From NCBI RefSeq assembly GCF_019112545.1, contig NW_025064883.1, forward strand, positions 2,043,919-2,107,918: 64,000 nucleotides of DNA. Direction: 5' to 3'. This DNA is from Guyanagaster necrorhizus (taxonomy: Eukaryota; Basidiomycota; Agaricomycetes; Agaricales; Physalacriaceae). The position numbers and the translations under genes are program-made. Position 1 is the stretch's first letter. Every line of letters starts with the position of its first letter. Positions 1-9,376 of the stretch are shown piece after piece. The notes beneath the pieces were generated by a model. That model did no database searches. It saw nothing but the letters and a program-made list of their open reading frames with translations, and had not been told where the DNA came from.

Positions 1-873
1 TTTCTAATACCTCGAATTCACATTTTTCAGCCTTGAGGAAGAGTTGGTGCTTCCTCATTAAGGATAATACTTGGTGTACTATCCATCGGTGTTCCTCTTT
101 GGTTTTGGACATGATAAGTATGTCATCCAAGTAGATCGTTACCTTTCCCATGGCAATGAGATCTTTGAACATGTCATTCATCATCCACTGGAAGGTGGCC
201 AGTGAGTTAGTCAGTCCAAAGAACATGACAGTCGGTTCGAACAAACCATGGTTAGTTCAAAAAGCAGCCTTCCACTCATTGCCTTTCTTGATTTGCATAT
301 TATTGTATCCCCACCAGACATCCAGTTTGGTGTAATATTTCATGCTCTGGAGTTTGTCCATTAACTCTGAGATTAATAGAAGAGGATAACGATTTTTGAT
401 TGTCATCTCGTTAAGTTTCCAATAATTTTGCACTGGTCAGAGTTTCCTATCCTTCTTTTTGATGAAAAAGAAGGGTGATGCTATCAGTTACTTTGATGGC
501 TGGATCCTTCTGCTAGATAAGTTTTCTTCGAGAAACTTATCTAGCTCTTGTTGTTTGTTATTGCCTAATGGATAACACTTGCAATTGAGGTTGGCATTTG
601 CATTAGAGGTTAGTTCGATGGCATGGTCCCAGAGTTTCACATTGGGTAGTTCATCGAAACTGTCTTTGTCGAATAAATCCCAATAATCACGTGCCCATTT
701 GGGTACCATTTCTTTGAACGTCCTTTCCCCTTTTTTGGCATTGGCTTTTGCCACCAGGTCATTAGCATGATGTACTGCCTGAATGCTAATAGCCCTTTGT
801 AGATCAATGGCGAGAATGGTTTCACTGTCTTCCATCTCCTCATCCCATCAGTCCTCAGGATCTTCATCCAGTA
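1..873 (-). pseudogene. A0: family A pol fragment (reverse transcriptase part)
   Basis: Read on the minus strand this matches the family A Pol segment between the protease and the middle of the reverse transcriptase (compare 5480-6350 in A1). Visible blocks are the ETILAIDLQRAI stretch, the [11 protein letters not shown] stretch ahead of RT, and the RT catalytic YLDD followed by [11 protein letters not shown] near 60-160. Several stops interrupt the frame, so it is a relic. It is cut at its upstream end at 873 by the start of a plus-oriented LTR, and it runs off the window on the left. No LTR of its own is visible. Confidence 0.85.
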
Positions 874-1123
874 TGTTACAATTTTTCCTATTTTTCCTCT
901 ATTTTCTTTTCTTTTCCCTCGGAAATGACCCCTATCTTTGCTTAGTCAGAGCACTTAGGCCAGCACCTATGACTGTGGGAACGCTTAGCTCAGCAGCCCA
1001 AGTCAGTCATTCTCCTGTCGCACTGCCATGAGCTGTGAAGGGAGAGACAATCCCCTTTTTGTCCTCAAATTGCAGTGCACGACCACAGCTCTGCAGCAAG
1101 ACAACAGCTCTTTGTGGAGAGCC

Positions 1124-1258
1124 NNNNNNNNNNNNNNNNNNNNNNNNNNNNNNNNNNNNNNNNNNNNNNNNNNNNNNNNNNNNNNNNNNNNNNNNNNNNN
1201 NNNNNNNNNNNNNNNNNNNNNNNNNNNNNNNNNNNNNNNNNNNNNNNNNNNNNNNNNN
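1124..1258. other. Assembly gap, 135 Ns
   Basis: The run of Ns is 135 bases. The matching stretch in the 3' LTR (between GAGAGCC and AACAGAACAG, about 9099-9166) is 68 bases, so the gap is about 67 bases too long or hides an insertion. Being inside a multi-copy LTR it is a likely misjoin point. Confidence 0.97.
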
Positions 1259-1268
1259 AACAGAACAG

Positions 1269-1315
1269 TATTTAAGTAGTTTAGTTCTCGCTGTAACACC
1301 CCAGTCTCGAACTAA
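1269..1315 (+). promoter_or_regulatory. A1 LTR core promoter: TATA box and predicted transcript start
   Basis: TATTTAAG lies at 1269-1276. AGTCTCGAACTAA lies at 1303-1315, 34 nt from the first T of the TATA box. The spacing is the same in A3, A4 and A5. The 13-mer is complementary (12 of 13) to the site right after the LTR, so it is the predicted 5' end of the genomic RNA and primer. Confidence 0.6.
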
Positions 1316-1469
1316 AGTTTTACTTCACCATCTTATCTTGAGCCAACTGTAAACATCTTGACAACACAACACTAGTCACACACAAGTGAACTCTAACAGT
1401 ATAACCCGAAGTGCGAGGTTCTGTTAGTTTATCACATGTCTCTAGTCACATGGAATTTGGGCTTAACAA

Positions 1470-1482
1470 TTAGTTTGAGACT
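1470..1482 (+). other. A1 primer binding site, self-priming type
   Basis: TTAGTTTGAGACT begins one base after the LTR. Its reverse complement matches the LTR 13-mer at 1303-1315 except for one C-to-T change. No tRNA 3'-end complement beginning TGG is seen. Confidence 0.6.
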
Positions 1483-1524
1483 TCTTGCTTCCTTTTCTCA
1501 AGCCTATTTGTGCTGAGAAACCAA

Positions 1525-2697
1525 ATGCCCCCTGCTCTAAATTCATCTGATCCAAACTTTACACATGAGTTCTTTGAACTCCTAGCTTCTATCATTGGAA
1601 CCCTGATCAGCTTATTGGTGATCATACAGCTGTGCTGTGGACGCCAATCCATTACCGCTTGGGCTATCCGACACTATCAAGAATTTCAGCGCATTCATAC
1701 AATCCTCCGAAATGTCATGCCAGACCTCCCCCTCCACGACATCCCTCCCTCTGTCTGAAACTCCGTCCGACACCCCGAAGAAACAGAAGACGAGCCTAGG
1801 AGCTCGACTCAAAGGTGTTCTAGGGAAGAGAAGGAGCAGCAGCGGCATGAATATCCCCCAAGACCCCTGTCGGCAGTCATCCGAAACCCTGGAAACCCTT
1901 GGGCTACAGGGTTTCGATGAACCTGACCAAACACCCCCATCCCCTCCCCTGAGCGTGGCGTCACCACGTCAAGAACAACCATCGCCCAGTCTGGAATTGG
2001 GTGCTGGGCTAGAGACTCCTTGGATGCCATTCGGATGGCTCCAAACGACAGAAGGACTGACCGGCATGAACCCCGACATGCCTCTTCAACAAGAGACAGT
2101 GGAAGGAGAATCCAGGTTAGTAGTCCTGACCCATTCTTTGATGATACCAACAGAGACGAGGTCCAATACTGGCAAGCAGCATCAAGAGCAGCCAGTAGAA
2201 TGGAGCAGGAGCGAGGAGGCGCCCCACACGTACCAAGGAGTAGTCCAGTGGTACCAAATGCAATACGGCCAACCCCCCAATCTCTTGCCAACTTCCTCGA
2301 TACTCTCGACTTTCCGTTCCGGGAGCCAGCCTCTCCCCCCAGTAACCCTGACCCCTGGACAGGGTCAACTGCTGAAGTTGTCCAGGCCGATGACTACTAC
2401 TACAGGGAGCAAACACTCCTCAGCGACGACTGCTCGCTTTCATATGGGACAGACACCATCGCCGAGACTGATGATATCCCCATCTGGGGAAATAGAATAC
2501 TGTCAGACCTCGGATCAATTGGGGGAGACGACGAACATATTGACCCCACTGGGGACCTCAAAAGGGTTCTTGACAGGCTAATTGCTGCCCTCTTCCTCCA
2601 TCCCCGGTTCTATCGAAACTTCCACTGGTATCGCCGAGCAGTGGTGCCGCCAGCAGAAGGAGAAGAGGAGCAGCCCGACCGGGAGCCTACTCCTTGA
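1525..2697 (+). pseudogene. A1 Gag N-terminal region with hydrophobic segment
   Basis: The reading frame starts at ATG 1525 (MPPALNSSDPN) and has a strongly hydrophobic stretch at about residues 17-36 (FFELLASIIGTLISLLVIIQ) followed by a Cys pair, then a polar, Pro/Ser/Glu-rich region. Stops at 1756 (TGA) and about 1915-1925 (TGA, TGA) interrupt it; in A5 the first TGA of the second group is CGA, so these are decayed Arg codons. The same amino acids recur in A3, A4, A5 and A6, with many differences at third positions of this frame, for example around LSYGTDTIAETD. An overlapping frame (1637-2581) is open for 314 codons but its residues are less conserved, so I treat it as a shadow. The product's exact role is unknown. 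Confidence 0.65.
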
Positions 2698-2710
2698 CCC
2701 GGACCTGAGG

Positions 2711-4546
2711 ATGCTGAGTCTAGTACTCAGCCCCAATCTACCCGCCTCGGAAATCTTCGGCCAGCAAGGCAGTTCCCTCCTCGAGGGGACCACCGACAAG
2801 GGGGCCGACGGGGATGACGAGGCTGAGGAGGAGGACCAAGGGGGCCAAGTCGTGGACCCCATCCTTGAGTGGAGAAGTATCGCCGACATTACCACACGCC
2901 AAGCACAGGAAAAGAAGCAACGTGAGCGAGAAGCACAGGAGGAGGAATTTGTTCGGCTATATCAGGAACAGGTAGCTGAACTGTGGAGGGACGATCTCTG
3001 GTTATGATCGTCCCTGGGAAGAAGGTACACTGCTGCTGATCCTGTTGAAAAGAAGGAAATCTTACAGTATGCTGCAATAGAGTGGGCTATTTTTAATTTC
3101 AATCAGCGGTTCTTACATTACCAGATGATGGCAATGCCACCGTACCGACCAAGATTCAGCAAACGACAGACACCAATGCCATGGACGCCGAGCATTATGC
3201 CATCTAGAATGGCAAACATGGCATCATCAATCTGAACAGCGACATCCAGATACTTGGAAGCCACATCTGCCATCCGCAGCATGGCATCTCGGCTTGCCCG
3301 GTCCTATGGCCAACCAAGAATCCATCACCCGAATCTCTGGACCGGCACAGGAAGCCAACTACTAGCCGGACAACCGCCGCCAGATGAAGCAACTGGGTCG
3401 ACAGTACCCGATGAGAAGAAGGATGACCCCGAAGCAATAGCCCAGGGGTGGACCATCAAAGATGGGTGAATCGTACAAAAAGAAGGACCTCCGATGCCAA
3501 GAAGCCCCGTCACCAATGATGGGTCCCTACATTCCTTTCCAGGGCCGCTGACGGACTGGGTCGGCTCTCCTGGTGGGGAACCCCCAAATCTGATGTCGCC
3601 CCTCGACCCAAGAGCACATGTATTAAATGTCAAACCAACATTTGGGCGGGATCCCCTCCCCTTCAAGGAGGCTTCAGACGATATTGACCGCTTCCTTCTA
3701 GACTGTGATCAATATTTCCAGGTTTTCACCTCCTATTTCCTCCTCGACATATACAAGGTCAACTATGCCACTACGTACTTTGAGGACAAGGCAAAGGTAT
3801 GATGGGTACTGATGGTGTCTACCTTCTGGTCAACCATGAGACAACACCACCGATTCTCCTTGTGGCCAGTACTAAAACAGATGATTCATGACAAGTTCAT
3901 GGACCCAGCCATCCGAGAAGTACACAAGGCCAAGATGAAGGAGTACAAGATGGGCGACAAGGCGGCACCAGACTACTTCGACAAGTTGGAACGACTTGGA
4001 AAACTCGCCGGAATCCGAGAGGACGTAGCCGACTCAGGACGCATGGTTGAGTATATGAAATTGGGGCTGCCGCCTCATTACCTAAAGACTATTTCGGACC
4101 TCAGCCATAGCATACCAATCAGCTACAACGAATGGAAGACAAGAATAGTTGTCATGTGGCAAGAATGACAACAACAGAAGGCAGAGGCGACCAACCTGTG
4201 GGGACAACACAGGTACCAGGGACAGGACTCGAAGCCCTTCACCTCCCACATGACCATGTCCACCAGGCCTGGCAGCTCAGCCCCAACTTCCCAGAGTGAC
4301 AGGAAGTGAACCGGTAAGGGCCCAAGTACCGGAAAGGGTAAGCCGATTGACATGGATCGCCTCAAGAAGGAGGGGAAGTGCTTCAACTGCAGCCAGCTAG
4401 GATACATGGCGTGGAACTGCCCAGAGAAGAAGAACAAATGCACCCGTGAGAACATCAGGGCACAGATCACCGAGTTGATGAAGGAGGACGCTGACCTCAG
4501 AAACAACGACAACCCCAAGGAGGGAAAAGGCGAGGCCGAGCAGTGA
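2711..4546 (+). pseudogene. A1 Gag main region (capsid and CCHC nucleocapsid)
   Basis: This lies in the +1 frame relative to the N-terminal region; the conserved signal moves between frames at about 2740, and 2711 is an in-frame ATG that is not present in all copies. Order: an acidic stretch (about 2800-2850), a helical region rich in Glu/Gln (2890-2990), the FNFNQRFLHYQM block (3093-3130), a capsid-like region with DDIDRFLLDC and YFxKLERL motifs (3600-4160), and a CCHC knuckle CFNCSQLGYMAWNC near 4380-4425. Stops (about 3005, 3236, 3466, 3799, 4166, 4307) disable it. It ends at TGA 4544-4546, overlapping pol. Confidence 0.8.
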
Positions 4547-7500
4547 GCGATTCCGCTGACTCAGCCAAAGGACTGGAAAACAGGTCAAAGCCTGCTGGAC
4601 AGACTGACATTTTATTCTCTGTAGTACTACCATCTATGACTAAATTATGCATGCATTTGAATATACCTGACCCAATTATCCACCATTCAGAATCGCCTAA
4701 GAAACCAACTCTAAAAACTCAATTGCCAATGAAAGGCCGAAGAGGGGCAGAGAGCCCCAAAGGTACGTTTTCACCTCCCGTTCATCATACTAAAAAATTA
4801 AAACAGACTCAATCACCTATGGGCCGAACAGGGGTAGAGAACCCCACAGCTTGGCTTAGGCCATTCGATACTGAATGGACTTGGTGGGCGATCAAAAATG
4901 CAAAGGATGAGGCAGCGGCAAAAGCCATACTCAAGAATTGGGTACACAAAACCCATGTCGAAGAAGTAATCGACGATATGATCGTGGGGATGAGAAGGGT
5001 AGAAAGGTGCCAAGCACTCGAATGGCTCGATGAACTACATGGACCATGAAAGTTCATCCACCAAACCAAAAATTCGGGACAGGACCTAGTAACCAAAGCA
5101 TGGATCGAGACATTAACGTCTCGATCTACCCATGCTATCACTGCCCTAATCAACAGTGGCTGCATGGGAAGTTCCATTAATCGAGCTTTCGTCACCAAGC
5201 ACCAGTTACCTACATGGGCAACAGCAGCCCCAATACCCGTCTACAACACGGATGGGACAAAGAATCAAGCAGAATCAATCACCAAATACATAGAGCTTAG
5301 GCTCACTATCGGTGATCACTCGGAGCGAATCGACCTAGCAGTAATGGATCTAGGAACAAAAGAAGTATTCCTCGGTCACAATTAGCTAATCAGACATAAC
5401 CCCCTAATCAATTGGAAGACTGGCCGAATCATCTTCGCCTGATGTCGTTGCTGGAAAATTCCATTCGAACTACCAGACGAGGATCCCAAAGACCGGTGAG
5501 ATGAAGAAATGGAGGATGGTGAAACCATTCTCGCCGTCGACTTGCAAAGGGCCATTAGCACTCGAGCTATGCACCATGCTAATGACCTAGCGGCAAAAGC
5601 TAATGCTGAGAAAAGGGAAAAGACATTTGAAGAAATGGTACCCGAATGGGCATGCGACTACCAGGATTTATTCGAAAAAGAAAGCTTTGATGAACTACCC
5701 AATGCCAAACCCTGGGACCATGCGATCGAATTAATCCCTAATGCAAATGCCAACTTAGACTGCAAATGCTATCCCCTTAGCAACAATGAACAACAAGAAC
5801 TAGACAAGTTTCTCGAAGAGAACTTATCTAGCGGACGAATCTGACCATCAAAGTCACCGATGGCTTCACCCTTCTTCTTTGTCAAAAAGAAGGATGGGAA
5901 ACTCCGACCGGTACAAGATTACTGGAAGCTTAACGAAATGACAATCAAGAACCGTTATCCGCTTCCGTTAATCTCGGAATTGATGGACAAACTCCGAGGC
6001 GCAAAGTACTACACCAAGCTGGATGTCTGATGGGGATACAACAATGTCAGGATCAAAAAAGGCGATGAATGGAAGGCTGCTTTTCGAACCAACCGAGGGT
6101 TATTCAAACCAATGGTCATGTTTTTCGGCCTCACAAACTCACCAGCCACCTTCCAGTGGATGATGAATGACATATTTAAAGACCTCATCGCCACAGAAAA
6201 TGTCACGATCTACTTGGACGATATACTTATTATATCCAAAACCAAGGAGGAACATAGGAGACTAGTACACTAAGTCCTATCCTTGATGAGAAAACACAAG
6301 TTGTTCCTCAAGGCCAAAAAATGCAAATTCGAGGTATTAGAAACAGAATACCTCGGAGTCATTATCAGTGAAGGAAGCATTCGGATGGACCCAATAAAGA
6401 TATCAGAAGTAGCCGAATGGCCAGAACCAACCAAGAAGAAGGAGTTGCAATCATTCCTTGGCTTCACCAACTTCTATCGAAGGTTCATCCGAGACTATAG
6501 CAAAATAGTCTGACCGATGATGCAATTAACTGGAAATTCCCCATGGACTTGGGGAATTTCCCAACAGGCAGCATTCAACGATCTTAAATGATGATTAGCC
6601 AACGACATTATTTTGGCTATACCCAGTCAGGAGGGGAAGTTCCAGGTGGAAGCCGACTCAAGCGAAGGCGCAGTAGAGGCCATACTCTCACAGGAACAAG
6701 ACAACAAATGGCGACCGGTTGCCTTTATGTTAAAAGCACTAACAATCATGGAATGCAACTACAAAATCTACGACAAGGAACTCCTGGCTATAATGTTAGC
6801 CCTTGCCGAATGGCAGCATTATCTCATTGGAGCAGTCCAGACTTTCGAAATCTGGACTGATCACCAGAATCTCTGATATTTCTGATAACCTCAGAAGCTT
6901 AATCGCAGACAAGCCCGATGGGTCATAGAACTATCCGAATATGAATACATGCTACACCACAAGGCTGGTGTTGCAAACAAGAAAGCCGACTTCCTCAGCT
7001 GCAGGGCGGATCACAATCAAGGAGGAGACAACAACAAAGAAGTCGTTTTACTATGACCAGAGCACTTTCAGGCAATGATCATGCCCACAGAAGAAGAAGT
7101 GCACGAATGCATCAAGAGTGCCACGCGAGATTCGCACAAGTGGGATCAACGAATAGCCCCATCACTCAATCATGAATGTGGACTAAAAAAGGAAGGGGGA
7201 CTGATCCGTTATGATGGATGGATCTATATCCCTAGGGATCAAAAACTGCAGGGTGACATTATTGCCATCAGTCATGATCATGCAACCACCGGACATCCGG
7301 GAATTGCTAAAACGAAGGAACTAGTCTTGAGGGAATATTGGTGGCCCAAGATGGACTATGATATCACCCGATATGTCAAAGCTTGCAAGGCTTGCCAATG
7401 AGGCAAGACTTCAACACAACTCAGAGCCGCCCCACTCCACCCGAATGAGACCTCCTCGTCACCATGGACCCACATTTCCGTGGATATGATAACCAGACTT

Positions 7501-8811
7501 CCTGAAAGTGATGGCTATGATGCAATCATCATTATAGTCGATCGCTTCTCGAAGGCGATCATTCCAATTGCCTGTTCTATGGAGTTAACATCCGAAGGGT
7601 GGGCAAAAATACTACGTGACGAGGTCTATGCAAAGTATGGCATGCCTCAGATAGTAATTTCAGACAGGGGACCACAATTCATATCCAAATTCTTGGACGA
7701 CCTTTACCATCTGCTCAACATTAAAAGAAATGCCTCCACAGCATATCATCCTCAAACAGATGGGCAGACGGAACGGGCCAACCAAGAAATTGAAAAGTAT
7801 CTATGACTTTTCATTGCTTACAGACAAGATGACTGGATGGAATGGCTGGCACTAGCAGCATTCCAACACAACAACAGAATCCACTCTACAACAGGCAAAA
7901 CACCATTCTTTATCAACTACGGCAGAAACCCACCAGTTGCACAACTTGGCCATGCACACATGACAACACCAGCATCAGTCGACTTTGGAGTAACAATGAC
8001 AAAGATCCATGAAGAAACGAAGGCCGCGCTAGACAAAGCAGCCTTAACAATGAAAAAGCAATATGACAAACACAGACGGCTGGCACACAACTACTCAAAA
8101 GGCAACAGAGTATGGCTGGATACCACAAACCTGCATCTGCCATGACCAAAACGAAAATTAGCAGATAAACAGACAGGCCCCTTCAAAATCCTCGCTAAAA
8201 TCGGCGAATCCGCATACAAGTTGCAGCTTCCAGCAACTTGGAAAATCCACAATGTTTTCAATGAAACATTGTTGACACCATACATTGCACCAGCCTTCCC
8301 AAATCAAGAACAACCACCGCCACCACTGGCAGAACTCATCGATAATGAAGAACATTATGAAATCGATGAAGTACTAAATCACAAAACACACAAGGTGAAA
8401 GCACGGAGTGGCGGCATGAAAACAACTGTTGACTATCTAGTCAGCTGGAAAGGCTATGGACCAGAATCAAACCAATGGGTCAATGAGAAATACATGAATG
8501 CAGAAGAGACCATCCATGACTATGAACATAGAATCAATAAAATCAACAATGGGGAAATTGCTTTAATTGCTATGGAACATACAGCGAAGAGCAATCTGCC
8601 CCAAATACACGATGGGTCCACAGGCAGCCAGGGACAAATCGAAAGTCACGACATACTGACCAAAGAAACGACCAACACATCACCCTCACAGTTCGAGATC
8701 CTGCAACAAGACAAACGACCACATAGTGGTCAAAGTCTTTATGAACCTCCAGACCGACGAATGGGTCCAGCAGATCAGCCATCTCCATCCGAGGGGGGGG
8801 GACAACCCTAA
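4543..8811 (+). pseudogene. A1 Pol: protease, RT, RNase H, integrase, chromodomain
   Basis: A single frame, -1 relative to gag, runs from GTG 4543 overlapping the gag stop to TAA 8809-8811. Domains: aspartic protease at about 5140-5390 where the catalytic Asp is changed to Asn (ALINSGC; AAC at 5152-5154); RT with YLDD at 6211-6222; RNase H at about 6600-6900; integrase zinc finger (GHPGIAKTKEL to CKACQ) at 7290-7400; integrase core with the three acidic positions in VDMI (about 7480), SDRGPQF (about 7663) and QTERANQEIEKYL (about 7770-7805); GPY/F region at 8180; chromodomain at about 8350-8535 with Tyr, Trp and Tyr at the aromatic-cage positions. About 15-20 stops, mostly TGA. Not functional. 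Confidence 0.93.
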
Positions 8812-8815
8812 CTTA

Positions 8816-8848
8816 ACCATCGGGATGATGGTCTTAAGGAGGGGGTAA
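8816..8848 (+). other. A1 hairpin plus polypurine tract
   Basis: An inverted repeat ACCATCG-GGA-TGATGGT (one G-T pair) is followed by AAGGAGGGGGTAA touching the 3' LTR. The purine run is the expected plus-strand primer. The hairpin recurs at the same place in A2-A5. Confidence 0.7.
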
Positions 8849-9376
8849 TGTTATGATTTTTCCTATTTTTCCTCTATTTTCTTTTCTTTTCCCTCAGAAA
8901 TGACCCCTATCTTTGCTTAGTCAGAGCGCTTAGGCCAGCGCCTATGACTGTGGGAACGCTTAGCTCAGCAGCCCAAGTCAGTCATTCTCCTGTCGCACTG
9001 CCGTGAGCTGTGAAGGGAGAGACAATCCCCTTTTTGTCCTCAAATTGCAGTGCACGACCACAGCTCTGCAGCAAGACAACAGCTCTTTGTGGAGAGCCTG
9101 GCAACGGTAGAGGGAACAGCTCTACAGCAGACAATATCTTTTGTGCACAGTTATTTATAGCAAGATAACAGAACAGTATTTAAGTAGTTTAGTTCTCGCT
9201 GTAACACCCCAGTCTCGAACTAAAGTTTTACTTCACCATCTTATCTTGAGCCAACTGTAAATGCCTTGACAACACAACACTAGTCACACACAAGTGAACT
9301 CTAACAGTATAACCCGAAGTGCGAGGTTCTGTTAGTTTATCACATGTCTCTAGTCACGTGGAATTTGGGCTTAACA
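8849..9376 (+). repeat. A1 3' LTR
   Basis: 528 bp, TGTTATGATTT to GGGCTTAACA, collinear with 874-1468. It contains TATTTAAG and AGTCTCGAACTAA as in the other family A LTRs. The next base begins the A2 pol remnant. Confidence 0.93.

Larger units (their letters stand above)
874..1468 (+). repeat. A1 5' LTR (contains assembly gap)
   Basis: It aligns with the 528-bp LTR at 8849-9376. Excluding the Ns the two copies are almost the same. It starts TGTTACAATTTTTCC and ends GGGCTTAACA. It is 595 bp as written because the gap is longer than the sequence it replaces. Confidence 0.93.
874..9376 (+). mobile_element. A1: Ty3/gypsy chromovirus, family A, with two LTRs, decayed
   Basis: Two LTRs in direct orientation (874-1468 and 8849-9376) flank a leader, a two-part gag, pol and a polypurine tract. 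LTR ends are TGTTA...TAACA. The whole pol frame (4543-8811) is collinear with no frameshift but carries roughly 15-20 stops, mainly TGA. No target-site duplication is visible: the five bases before the element are CAGTA and the five after are GCCAT. The left flank is an inverted pol fragment and the right flank is a direct pol fragment, so the ends do not come from one simple insertion. A gap of Ns lies in the 5' LTR. Confidence 0.9.

Noticed and set aside
1637..2581. 314-codon open frame as the true Gag N-terminus
   Set aside because: Its residues are less conserved between A1 and A5 than those of the overlapping frame. Not fully excluded, so it is reported as a finding.
4543..8811. UGA read as an amino acid (alternative code), because TGA dominates the in-frame stops
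   Set aside because: The same positions are CGA, CAA, TGG or CAG in other copies, TAG and TAA also occur, and the pattern fits C-to-T and G-to-A decay.
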